This document shows positions 17,022-26,435 of a stretch of 42,092 nucleotides of DNA, piece after piece (within the stretch, counting starts at the first letter, position 1; every line of letters starts with the position of its first letter). This stretch comes from Clostridiales bacterium. GTDB lineage: Bacteria > Bacillota > Clostridia > DUPQ01. The translations under genes and the position numbers were made by a program. The stretch spans positions 1 to 42,092 of the forward strand of contig JAGLDS010000017.1 of assembly GCA_023145435.1 (NCBI GenBank), given 5' to 3'. The notes below the pieces were generated by a model. It saw nothing but the letters and a program-made list of their open reading frames with translations. It searched no databases and was not told where the DNA came from.

Positions 17022-18772
17022 TCAAACATCATACATTCAATATATTGATCTGTAAAAGATGGGTCTGAACTTAATTCTATATATTCAATTTCTTTACTTA
17101 TCTTTTCGATTTTTTTCATTTTAGAAGAAGATAACATACATAAAATAGCACCTGTGCCAGCAGTGTTACCAGAAGGAATAACTTTTTTGCGTAATTCTTT
17201 AGGTATCAAACCAATGGTAACTGCACTATCAACATCAATGTAATTACCAAATCCACCTGCTAAGTATAAAAAGTCTATATCATCTATTGAAATTTCATAT
17301 CTTTTAATTAATGTTAATACTCCTGCTGCAAAGGATGCTTTTGCATTTTGTATTTCTCTAATATCTTTTTGAGTTATATAAATTCCTTTGCAAACTTCAA
17401 AAGCAACCATATTGTCAAATGTAGTTATCTTACTTGCTAAATTAGGATGAACATCAAGTTCATCTTCATCATAAAAACGCCCCGTTTCATCAACAATATC
17501 ATTTTTTAATAAAGCTGCAAGAATCATTACAATACCAGAACCACAAATACCAATTGGAGCTTTATTATCAATAGTTGTCATTACAAGTTCATTATTTACT
17601 ATGTCAAAAGTATCAATTGCTCCTGAAATGCCCCCAGTACCAAATCTTATATTAGCACCTTCAAATGCAGGACCTGCAGCTGTTGAACATGAAATCATTC
17701 TCTTTTTATTACCTAAAACTATTTCACCATTAGTACCAATATCTAATAGTAATGAAATCTTATTTTTATGTATCATGTTTGTTGCAATAATACCTGCTGT
17801 TATGTCAGAACCTATGTAACTTGCTACACTAGGTAATACAGCTATATAACCATATTTATTAATTATAATCCCTAATTCAGAAGCTTTTATTTTGTGTAAT
17901 GCAGTTGTTATTGGAATAAATGGTGCACGTCCTATGTTTTCTGGATCTAATTTTAATAAGAAATGTAACATTGTTGTATTTCCTACTGCACTTATATAAA
18001 AAATCTCATCACACGTAATTGCATTACGATCACAAAGTTGAACAATTAAATTATTTATTTGTTTAATTATAGTTTTATGTAAATTAGCTAATCCGTCTTC
18101 AGTTGAATATGAAAATTCAATTCTAGAGATTACATCAGCTCCATACTTTTTCTGAGCATTCAATTGTGAAATAACAGCAACTTTATTTCCTGTATTTAAC
18201 TGATATAAATAAGCAGCAACTGTTGTTGTTCCAATATCAATTGCTATTCCATATGGTGTTTTGTAATTTTTCTGACATATTCCTACTATCCTGTCATCAA
18301 GCGTAATTAAAGTAGGGTTATAATCTGTTTTTCTCACACATTGACTAATTGATTTCACTAACTCTAAATCATTATGATCAAAATTTTCATTAATTGATTC
18401 AATATCTGAAAATTGGTTATGCAAATCAGGTTTTTTTATCTTTTTTTGTGCAACTGTAATATCTGATTTTACAGTCTTTAATGATACGTTAGAGCTAATC
18501 ATTATTTGTGTTTTTTTAGCTTTATCTGGTATTTTGATTTCCATATTATCAAAAGGTTTAATATAGCATGCTAAACGATACCCTTTTTCATAATTAGAAC
18601 CTAAAGCTTTTTTTTCTTCATACTTTGGTTCATCAATTGGTGTAATAACCTTAATAAGACATTTTCCACATGTCTTGTTTCCACCGCAAGGTGCTGTGAA
18701 ATCTACATCTAATTCATTAATTGCTTGTAAAACTGTTTTTTCATTAGTTATGTTTTTTAATATTAATTTCAT
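17018..18772 (-). CDS. RACo-like corrinoid-activating ATPase (2Fe-2S plus ASKHA domains, DUF4445)
   Basis: 584 residues. The N-terminal ferredoxin domain has CGGNKTCGKC (first three iron-sulfur ligands) and the fourth Cys in LACYIKP. A variable linker follows. From about residue 175 the ASKHA-type domain begins with GIAIDIGTTTVAAYLY, then ISAVGNTTMLH, LLLDIGTNGEIVLG, STAAGPAFEGA and LAGGFGNYID. This is the layout of reductive activators of corrinoid proteins (RACo and relatives), which use ATP to bring cobalt to Co(I). Its corrinoid partner is not in this window. It is followed by the cyclo-ligase gene and preceded 4 bases away by cobT. Confidence 0.9.
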   Translation of the reverse strand: MKLILKNITNEKTVLQAINELDVDFTAPCGGNKTCGKCLIKVITPIDEPKYEEKKALGSNYEKGYRLACYIKPFDNMEIKIPDKAKKTQIMISSNVSLKTVKSDITVAQKKIKKPDLHNQFSDIESINENFDHNDLELVKSISQCVRKTDYNPTLITLDDRIVGICQKNYKTPYGIAIDIGTTTVAAYLYQLNTGNKVAVISQLNAQKKYGADVISRIEFSYSTEDGLANLHKTIIKQINNLIVQLCDRNAITCDEIFYISAVGNTTMLHFLLKLDPENIGRAPFIPITTALHKIKASELGIIINKYGYIAVLPSVASYIGSDITAGIIATNMIHKNKISLLLDIGTNGEIVLGNKKRMISCSTAAGPAFEGANIRFGTGGISGAIDTFDIVNNELVMTTIDNKAPIGICGSGIVMILAALLKNDIVDETGRFYDEDELDVHPNLASKITTFDNMVAFEVCKGIYITQKDIREIQNAKASFAAGVLTLIKRYEISIDDIDFLYLAGGFGNYIDVDSAVTIGLIPKELRKKVIPSGNTAGTGAILCMLSSSKMKKIEKISKEIEYIELSSDPSFTDQYIECMMFE

Positions 18773-18776
18773 TTTT

Positions 18777-19829
18777 CTATCCTTCGTTATGTATTTTATA
18801 AGGAATTACATTTGAATCTTCAAATGTTCCCATATTGCAATAAGTAGTATATGCTAAATCAATAATTCCCATAATCATTGATGCCCCAGTTCCCTCTCCT
18901 AACCTCATTTCCATCTGTAATACAGGTTTTAATCCTAATTGTTCAAACACATATTTAGTTCCTGGTTCATAACTACCATGAGAAGGAATCATAAAATCTT
19001 TACATGCTGGACATAATTTATATGCTAACAATGCTGCGATTGAAGAAATATACCCATCTATTATTATAGGTAAGCCATAAATAGCTCCACCAATAAATAA
19101 CCCACACATACCCGCAATGTCATATCCACCAACTTTTGCCAAAACATCTAACGGGTCATTTTTATCTGGTTGGTTTATTTTAATAGCCTTTCTAATTGCT
19201 AATATTTTGCGTTCTAGTCCTTTTTTAGATAATCCAGCACCATAACCTGTAATTTTTTCTAGATTTTCATCTAAAAAAACATGTAAAATAGCTGTACTAG
19301 TAGTTGTATTGCCAATACCCATTTCGCCAGTTCCAACTATTGAATAACCTGATTTCTTTAGGAGTTTTACTTGTTCTATCCCAACATTAATTGCAGCTAA
19401 AGCCTGTTTCTTTGTCATTGCAGGTCCTTTAACCATGTTATTTGTTCCATTTGAAATCTTATAATTTTTAATTAATTGATTGTCTGTGGTATCTTTCATA
19501 CCAATATCTATTATATTTATTTCTTGATTAAAATAATTTGAAAAATGATTAACTGCTGTAATGTTTTTTGTGAAGTTATTTGCAACAATAGACGTTACTT
19601 CACATCCTACTTGACTAACACCTTCATCAACGACTCCATTGTCAGCACACATTATTGTTATGGTCTTTTTACTTAAATCGGGATGATCTGTTCCTAATAT
19701 ACCACAAATTTGTATAATTACATCTTCAAGCCATCCAAGACTATTAAGTGGTTTCGAAAGATTATCTAGCCTTTTTTTGGCTGTAATCATTGCTTGCTTA
19801 TTTAATTCTTTTATATGTTTTTCAAACAT
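18777..19829 (-). CDS. cobT: Nicotinate-nucleotide--dimethylbenzimidazole phosphoribosyltransferase
   Basis: 350 residues, the normal CobT length. It activates the lower-ligand base for cobamide assembly. Recognisable parts are LDNLSKPLNSLGWLE near the N-terminus, MCADNGVVDEGVSQVG, GTGEMGIGNTTTSTA (phosphate loop) and MRLGEGTGASM with the catalytic Glu near the C-terminus. No other cobamide-synthesis gene is nearby, so the cell may remodel or salvage corrinoids. It is the first gene of the operon, with GTGGAG as ribosome site and a good promoter upstream. No cobalamin riboswitch is apparent. Confidence 0.96.
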   Translation of the reverse strand: MFEKHIKELNKQAMITAKKRLDNLSKPLNSLGWLEDVIIQICGILGTDHPDLSKKTITIMCADNGVVDEGVSQVGCEVTSIVANNFTKNITAVNHFSNYFNQEINIIDIGMKDTTDNQLIKNYKISNGTNNMVKGPAMTKKQALAAINVGIEQVKLLKKSGYSIVGTGEMGIGNTTTSTAILHVFLDENLEKITGYGAGLSKKGLERKILAIRKAIKINQPDKNDPLDVLAKVGGYDIAGMCGLFIGGAIYGLPIIIDGYISSIAALLAYKLCPACKDFMIPSHGSYEPGTKYVFEQLGLKPVLQMEMRLGEGTGASMIMGIIDLAYTTYCNMGTFEDSNVIPYKIHNEG

Positions 19830-19848
19830 GTTAACTCCACTTTGGATT

Positions 19849-19877
19849 ATTATATATTTTAATCATATAGATAGCAA
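19849..19877 (-). promoter_or_regulatory. Promoter of the cobT operon
   Basis: Minus-strand TTGCTA (19877-19872), a 17-base spacer and TATAAT (19854-19849). The predicted transcript starts close to the GGAG site of cobT, leaving no room for a riboswitch. Confidence 0.6.
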
Positions 19878-20013
19878 TATATAATCTGTTTTTTATTTTA
19901 TTTCTCTTTTCTTTATTCAACCATCTAAATTGATTATTAATAAATAATATCTTTCTTTGTTCCTGAAATTCGAAATATTGGTCTTAAATGTTTAGCCTTT
20001 ATATCTTAAGAAA

Positions 20014-20042
20014 ACTAGTAAATACAATTAGTCTTTACTAGT
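20014..20042. repeat. Perfect 9-bp inverted repeat
   Basis: ACTAGTAAA (20014-20022) and TTTACTAGT (20034-20042) with an 11-base loop. It lies in the gene-poor stretch 19880-20626, about 185 bases upstream of cobT. No clear U-tract follows on either strand, so it may be a weak terminator or a mobile-element relic. Confidence 0.4.
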
Positions 20043-20226
20043 CCTTTTCTATTATTATCCTCCTAATAATCCTCAAATAACACATTACTTTCCATATTAA
20101 AATTTTATAATAAATTGACAACATAAACATGTCACGTATATGATTCAAATACATAATTGTTGCTTCATCAGGTTTCTCATTTGCAACAATAATCAATTTT
20201 TTAGCATTCCTATTATTTTTAGATAC
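20038..20226 (-). pseudogene. Unidentified small coding remnant
   Basis: A minus frame of about 62 codons reads SKNNRNAKKLIIVANEKPD, then EATIMYLNHIRDMF, ending in TAG at 20038. It looks protein-like in its first half. There is no usable start codon: GGGAGGAG upstream faces a GTA. I do not recognise the family; a decayed gene or a chance frame in AT-rich DNA are both possible. Together with the transposase remnant at 20342-20580 this accounts for the only sequence of note in the 797-base gap between cobT and the toxin remnant. Confidence 0.2.
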
Positions 20227-20341
20227 AACTCCTCCCTTCCTAAATTTACTTTTTAATAGTTAATGTGGTTTGCTTATGAACTGTTAAATATTAACTTATT
20301 ATCATACTTTAATAAATACAATCATTTCAGTAACAATCTCA

Positions 20342-20580
20342 CTAATTCTTTCTGTATTTTGATATTTTTTTTCTTCTTTGTTTGAATAGTTGAAATAAAT
20401 TAGAGGCTATAAATATAAAATATAGAATTGCTTCTACTGAATTTCCTCTATGCAAATAACAATGATTTAATGCAGCTTCACATTTCAAATTATTAATAGA
20501 AATCCAAATATAACTGGTAGCATAACATTACCGGTTTTATAACTTGGATTAACTCTTCCATCTTTTAAATTTTTCTTCTA
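20342..20580 (-). pseudogene. Transposase remnant (N- and C-terminal pieces)
   Basis: Two protein-like pieces lie in different minus frames. The first (about 20505-20580) reads KDGRVNPSYKTGN and MLPVIFGFLL. The second (20342 to about 20520) reads CEAALNHCYLHRGNS, then AILYFIFIASNLFQLFKQRR, ending in TAG. Both resemble segments of DDE transposases as I recall them, the first from the N-terminus and the second from the C-terminus, with the catalytic middle missing. This suggests an internally deleted, frameshifted insertion sequence. The IS family cannot be named and no terminal inverted repeats were found. Confidence 0.45.
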
Positions 20581-20626
20581 TATGATAGACGTTTTTATTT
20601 AGTTATAAAAATAATTATTTCTAAAA

Positions 20627-20894
20627 TTAAAATAAATCAGAATGTGATCCAGTTCTAGTTAATATCAATATATCACCTTCTATTAGATATACTAGTAACC
20701 AATTGGGTTCAATATGACACTCCCTAAAGCCCATATAGTTCCCATTCAATTCATGTTCTTTGTTTTTAACAGAGCGTAATTCTCCTCTTGATAACAGTTC
20801 TATTATTTCGTTTAGCTTGATTATTTTTTTACCTCGTTTTTTTTGCCAATTTATAATCTTTTTTTAACTGATTAGTATATTTGACTTTATACAT
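20627..20894 (-). pseudogene. YafQ/RelE-type toxin gene, frameshifted at a run of eight A
   Basis: The ATG at 20894 overlaps the antitoxin stop in TGATG. The frame begins MYKVKYTNQLKKDYKLAKK and then meets TAA at 20831-20829. Dropping one A from the eight-A run at 20844-20837 restores RGKKIIKLNEIIELL, KEHELNGNYMGFRECHIEP, and the family ending LILTRTGSHSDLF with TAA at 20627. This is a full-length YafQ-family mRNA interferase (about 88 residues) with a single-base insertion. It may be a dead toxin, a slippage-controlled one or a sequencing error. The predicted catalytic C-terminal half is otherwise well kept, which suggests a recent change. Confidence 0.8.
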
Positions 20895-21163
20895 CATGAA
20901 TCAAGTTCTTTAAACAAATCACTTGTATTAGTAAAACCATTTTCTATTTTGCTAATTTCTCTTGCTTCTTTCATTGCCATTTCAGTTTCATAATTGTAAT
21001 TAGGTATTTTAATATCAAATGGTATTCCACCTGTCATCACAACTTGTTTTAAAAATATATTTATTGCATCCGTAGTTGATATTCCTAATTTTGATAATGT
21101 ACTCTCAACATCTATTTTCACTTCTGGTTCAACTCTTATATGTAATACAGTTGTTTTAGCCAT
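20894..21163 (-). CDS. RelB/DinJ-type antitoxin
   Basis: 89 residues from the ATG at 21163, chosen over an upstream in-frame ATG at 21214 because GGAGG sits 7 bases before it. The N-terminal MAKTTVLHIRVEPEVK is a ribbon-helix-helix DNA-binding strand and helix. LGISTTDAINIFLKQVVMTGGIPFDIK is the standard RelB/DinJ core. The C-terminal tail, rich in acidic residues, would wrap the toxin. It stops with TGA overlapping the toxin start. It should neutralise a YafQ/RelE toxin and repress its own promoter; a 12-bp palindrome lies upstream. The cognate toxin is frameshifted. Confidence 0.9.
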   Translation of the reverse strand: MAKTTVLHIRVEPEVKIDVESTLSKLGISTTDAINIFLKQVVMTGGIPFDIKIPNYNYETEMAMKEAREISKIENGFTNTSDLFKELDS

Positions 21164-21182
21164 ATTAACACCTCCATACTCA

Positions 21183-21194
21183 ATTACATGTAAT
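21183..21194. promoter_or_regulatory. Palindromic operator candidate for the antitoxin
   Basis: ATTACATGTAAT is a perfect 12-bp palindrome located 20 bases upstream of the antitoxin ATG, where RHH antitoxins bind their own promoters. AT-rich -10-like sequences lie just upstream, but no single promoter stands out. Confidence 0.45.
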
Positions 21195-21245
21195 GTATCA
21201 CGTTTTATATACATTTCACATACATTTTATATACTTTATGCTAAT

Positions 21246-21461
21246 TCAATAAAAAAAGGTGTAGAAAGGATTATTGTCGAAAGTTTAGATGATCACTTTT
21301 ATTATACTTCAGATTATTTTGATAAATTATCCCTATATAAACGATTCCAATTTATACGCAATGAATATTATGTTTACGATTAAGATTCTAAACTTAGTAA
21401 ACCTATATTAAATAGAATGGTTGCATTACTTTATTCATGGGCAAAGAAATATAAAGGATAA
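21246..21461 (+). pseudogene. Decayed, internally deleted second copy of glnS
   Basis: The plus frame reads SIKKGVERIIVESLDDHFYY, TSDYFDK, then KRFQFIRNEYYVYD, a TAA, and SKPILNRMVALLYSWAKKYKG ending in TAA at 21459-21461. The first part matches residues about 78-104 of the intact GlnRS at 24759-26432 (DNA 24990-25070). The second matches its last 40 residues (DNA from 26312), with the middle deleted. The similarity continues past the stop into AAAATATGG, the start of the following recombinase gene. Many differences from glnS are third-base changes. The copy therefore probably came from a functional relative before it decayed. Confidence 0.85.
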
Positions 21462-21482
21462 AATATGGTAATGAACTATCAG

Positions 21483-21520
21483 AAAATAGTCTCCCTCAAA
21501 TACTTGTGGAAGACTATTTT
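21483..21520. terminator. Hairpin between the glnS remnant and gdhA
   Basis: AAAATAGTCT (21483-21492) and AGACTATTTT (21511-21520) form a perfect 10-bp stem with an 18-base loop. The plus-strand arm ends in four U plus one more. It may act in both directions. A second imperfect hairpin (21541-21566, CTAAGTGT with ACACCTTAG) lies closer to the gdhA stop. Confidence 0.5.
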
Positions 21521-21590
21521 TAAAAATTTATATGTATATGTCTAAGTGTCAACTTCACACCTTAGAGGAAACAGTTTCTAATCAATTATG

Positions 21591-23009
<1,419 letters not shown>

Positions 23010-23014
23010 TCATT

Positions 23015-23043
23015 ATTATAGTAAAAACTACTTGTTTTTGCAA
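23015..23043 (-). promoter_or_regulatory. Promoter of gdhA
   Basis: Minus-strand TTGCAA (23043-23038), exactly 17 bases, TATAAT (23020-23015). The leader to the ATG at 22931 is about 75 bases. The rest of the 376-base gdhA-gltX gap holds only this promoter, the gltX promoter and AT-rich DNA with no RNA gene or T-box that I can see. Confidence 0.75.
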
Positions 23044-23244
23044 TATGTTATTAAAATAATTGCAAAATTTATTATAACAGTAATATTTTCTTTATTAAAC
23101 TTAGATATATGTACAACTATTTATTTTTCACTGTAATTTGGTTAAACTAAATATATAATATGAGATAAATTCAATTTACTTTAGAAACCTTATAAAAATT
23201 TCATATTCTCAAATATATTAATTATTATTATTGAGTTGTTTCAT

Positions 23245-23273
23245 TTGACTAACATATTCATTCTCTTTATAAT
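23245..23273 (+). promoter_or_regulatory. Promoter of the gltX-glnS-recombinase operon
   Basis: TTGACT (23245-23250), exactly 17 bases, TATAAT (23268-23273). The predicted start is about 23280, with GGAG directly before the gltX ATG at 23308. The leader is too short for a T-box. Confidence 0.8.
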
Positions 23274-23307
23274 TTAACTAATAAAGAATTATTAATAGGA
23301 GTTAAGC

Positions 23308-24759
23308 ATGACAAAAGAAGTAAGAACAAGGTTTGCCCCAAGTCCAACTGGTACAATGCATATAGGTAACTTAAGAACAGCTATTTATACATATTTAATC
23401 GCTAAAAAAGATAATGGTAAATTTGTGTTACGTATTGAAGATACAGATCAAGAGCGATTGGTTGAGGGTGCTACAAAAATTATTTACGATACATTAAAAA
23501 TGTTTAATTTAGTACATGATGAAGGACCTGATGTAGGTGGTCCATATAAACCATATATTCAATCAGAAAGAAAAGACACCTATCTTCCCTATGCAAAGCA
23601 ACTTATAGAGGAAGGTCATGCATATTATTGTTTTTGCAGTAAAGAACGCATAGATAATCTACGTACTAAAGCTGAAGAGAATAAAGTTCAATTTAAATAT
23701 GATAGACATTGTTTAAATTTAACAAAAGAAGAAATTACAAAAAAAATTGAAAATGAACCTTATGTAATAAGGCAATTAATGCCAGATACTGGTGAGTTAA
23801 AATATCAAGATGATGTTTTTGGTACACTGTCCTTTGATAATACAATTTTAGAAGATCAAGTTTTAATTAAATCTGATGGTTTTCCTACATATAATTTTGC
23901 AAATGTAATTGATGATCATTTAATGGATATTACACATATTGTTAGAGGAAGTGAATATTTGTCATCAACACCTAAGTATATTCATCTGTATAATGCCTTT
24001 AAATGGGACGTCCCAACTTTTGTTCATCTTCCACTAATTGTTTTAGAAGGTGGTAAAAAAATATCTAAACGAACTGGTGACGGAATTGTTAGTATATTGA
24101 TTAATAATGGATATCTTCCTGAAGCTATTTTAAACGCTTTAGCCTTATTGGGATGGAGCCATGGTGATGAAAAAGAATTTTTCACATTAGATGAATTAAT
24201 TAAAGAATTTGGTATTAAAGGAATTAGTAAATCACCTTCCCTTTTTGATGAAGCAAAATTACGTTGGATTAATAGTGAATATATTAAAAATATGACAGAT
24301 GAACAATTCCATACTATTGTAAATGAGCGTTTAAAAAATGTATTAACTCAAAAACTTGATACAAAAAAAATTGCTAAGATTTTACATAAAAGAACTGAAG
24401 TGTTAACTGACATTGAAAATAATGTTGACTTTTTAAATGAAGTTTTAGAATATGATAAAGAATTATATTTCCATAAAAAAATGAAATGTGATTATGAGGT
24501 AGCTGTTATTGTGCTTCCACAGGTGATTAGTATTTTTGAAAAGCTTACATCTTGGGATCACGATGCAATATATCAAAGCCTTGTTAATTTAGCTAACAAC
24601 TTAGAATATAAGAATGGTAAGGTTATGTGGCCTGTAAGAGTTGCCTTAACTGGTAAATCTATTACACCTGGTGGAGCTATAGATATTGCTGACATTTTAG
24701 GAAAAGACATAACCATTAAGCGACTAAAAGACGCTATGGATAAATTGGAGAAAAATTAA
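23308..24759 (+). CDS. gltX: Glutamyl-tRNA synthetase
   Basis: 483 residues, the bacterial length. The class I HIGH motif appears as FAPSPTGTMHIGNLRTA (9-25) and the KMSKS loop as KKISKRTGD (about 250-258). RIEDTDQERLVEGA and a Cys/His-containing stretch (YYCFCSKER, YDRHCLNL) are typical of GluRS. The alpha-helical anticodon-binding domain fills the C-terminal third. Because glnS follows directly, this enzyme can afford to be specific for tRNA-Glu; that is inference. The stop overlaps the glnS ATG in TAATG. Confidence 0.97.
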   Translation: MTKEVRTRFAPSPTGTMHIGNLRTAIYTYLIAKKDNGKFVLRIEDTDQERLVEGATKIIYDTLKMFNLVHDEGPDVGGPYKPYIQSERKDTYLPYAKQLIEEGHAYYCFCSKERIDNLRTKAEENKVQFKYDRHCLNLTKEEITKKIENEPYVIRQLMPDTGELKYQDDVFGTLSFDNTILEDQVLIKSDGFPTYNFANVIDDHLMDITHIVRGSEYLSSTPKYIHLYNAFKWDVPTFVHLPLIVLEGGKKISKRTGDGIVSILINNGYLPEAILNALALLGWSHGDEKEFFTLDELIKEFGIKGISKSPSLFDEAKLRWINSEYIKNMTDEQFHTIVNERLKNVLTQKLDTKKIAKILHKRTEVLTDIENNVDFLNEVLEYDKELYFHKKMKCDYEVAVIVLPQVISIFEKLTSWDHDAIYQSLVNLANNLEYKNGKVMWPVRVALTGKSITPGGAIDIADILGKDITIKRLKDAMDKLEKN

Positions 24760-26432
24760 TGGAAAATATAACAACAAATTTTTTACACGATATAATCGAT
24801 AAAGATTTAGAAAAAAAGCCAAATTTAGCAATACAAACAAGGTTCCCACCTGAACCAAATGGATATCTACATATTGGACATGCAAAAGCTATATTAATTA
24901 ACTATTTAATCGCAAAAAAATATAATGGTACTTTTAACTTGAGAATGGATGATACAAATCCTACTAAAGAGGATATTGAATATGTGAAGTCAATAAAAAA
25001 AGATGTTGAATGGATAATTGGGGAAAGTCTAGATGACCATTTATACTATGCTTCTGATTACTTTGATAAGTGCTATGAGTATGCTTTAAAATTAATTAGA
25101 GATGGTCATGCCTTTGTTTGCGATTTATCTGCAGATCAATTAAGAAATTATAGAGGTACTTTAACAGAGGTTGGAAAAGATAGTCCTTATAAAAATAGAA
25201 CTGTTGATGAAAACATGAAATTATTTGTTGGTATGATGAATGGAGAATTTCTAGATGGTAGTAAAACATTAAGAGCAAAAATTAATATGGAATCTCCTAA
25301 TATTGTTTTAAGAGATCCAGTTTTATATCGTATCATGAGAGCAACTCATCATAATACAGGAGATAAATGGTGTATTTATCCAATGTACGATTATGCACAC
25401 CCTATTCAAGATGCTCTAGAAGGTGTTTCCCACTCTCTTTGTTCTCTAGAATTTAAAAATAACCGTCCTTTATATGAATGGGTTCTTAACAAGCTAGGTT
25501 ATGGTGAATTTCCCAAACAACGTGAATTTGCAAGGTTGAATATTTCATATACTCTTACTAGTAAACGTAAATTACTTAAACTAGTTGAAAAAAAGATTGT
25601 AGATGGTTGGGATGATCCTAGAATGACTACTTTAAGTGGAATGAGACGACGTGGCTATACTGCATCTTCTATTTTATCCTTTATTGAAGAAATAGGAGTT
25701 GCGAAATCCCATAGTGTAGTTGATATAGCACAATTTGAACATTCCATAAGAAATGAACTTAATTTTGAAGCGAATCGAATAATGACAGTACTTGATCCTT
25801 TAAAAGTTGTTATTACTAATTATCCAGATGATAAAGAAGAATTCTTTGACGTTTTGTTAAATCCTAATCATCCAGATAGAGGAACAAGAATATTACCATT
25901 TTCTAAAGAAATATATATTGAACGTAGTGACTTTATGATAGAACCTGCTAGAAAATATTTTAGGTTATTTCCTGGTAACGAAGTTAGACTAATTAAAGCA
26001 TATTTTATTAAATGTCACGATTATAAAGTTGATAGTAATGGAAAAGTTACTGAAGTTCATTGTACATATGACGATGCTTCAAAAGGTGGCCAATCCCCTG
26101 ATGGTCGTAAAGTAAAAGGAACTATACATTGGGTTAGTATAAAACATGCACATACATGTCAAGTTAACTTATATGATAGATTATTTACAAAAGAGAACCC
26201 TTCTGCAATAGATGAAGGTGAAACAATACTTGATAATGTAAATAGCGATTCACTTATTATATTAAGCAACGCTAAAGTAGAGCCTTATTTAAAAGAAGCT
26301 TTACCAAATGATAGGTTCCAATTTATGCGTAATGGATATTTTATATGTGATCAAGAATCTAAACCTGGCAAACCTGTATTTAATAGGATTGTAGCTTTAA
26401 GAGATTCATGGGCAAAAAAATCAAAAGGATAA
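24759..26432 (+). CDS. glnS: Glutaminyl-tRNA synthetase
   Basis: 557 residues. It charges tRNA-Gln directly, an alternative to the GatCAB route common in Bacillota. FPPEPNGYLHIGHAKAI (29-45) is the HIGH region and TLTSKRKLLKLV holds the KMSKS equivalent. LRMDDTNPTKED, WCIYPMYDYAHPIQDALEGVSHSLCSLEF and GWDDPRMTTLSGMRRRGY are GlnRS signatures. Two C-terminal beta-barrels bind the anticodon. The gene is coupled to gltX and sits 3 bases before the recombinase gene. A decayed partial copy lies at 21246-21461. Confidence 0.97.
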   Translation: MENITTNFLHDIIDKDLEKKPNLAIQTRFPPEPNGYLHIGHAKAILINYLIAKKYNGTFNLRMDDTNPTKEDIEYVKSIKKDVEWIIGESLDDHLYYASDYFDKCYEYALKLIRDGHAFVCDLSADQLRNYRGTLTEVGKDSPYKNRTVDENMKLFVGMMNGEFLDGSKTLRAKINMESPNIVLRDPVLYRIMRATHHNTGDKWCIYPMYDYAHPIQDALEGVSHSLCSLEFKNNRPLYEWVLNKLGYGEFPKQREFARLNISYTLTSKRKLLKLVEKKIVDGWDDPRMTTLSGMRRRGYTASSILSFIEEIGVAKSHSVVDIAQFEHSIRNELNFEANRIMTVLDPLKVVITNYPDDKEEFFDVLLNPNHPDRGTRILPFSKEIYIERSDFMIEPARKYFRLFPGNEVRLIKAYFIKCHDYKVDSNGKVTEVHCTYDDASKGGQSPDGRKVKGTIHWVSIKHAHTCQVNLYDRLFTKENPSAIDEGETILDNVNSDSLIILSNAKVEPYLKEALPNDRFQFMRNGYFICDQESKPGKPVFNRIVALRDSWAKKSKG

Positions 26433-26435
26433 AAT

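Noticed and set aside
19830-20100. Cobalamin riboswitch upstream of cobT
   Set aside because: The promoter lies about 20 bases from the ATG and no B12-box-like sequence is present.
20038-20226. Unidentified remnant as a functional small gene
   Set aside because: No valid start codon follows the GGAGG-like sequence, and the second half of the frame is low-complexity hydrophobic. Kept only as a low-confidence remnant.
23044-23307. T-box leader or tRNA gene between gdhA and gltX
   Set aside because: No T-box sequence, no cloverleaf, and the gltX promoter is only about 35 bases from the start codon.
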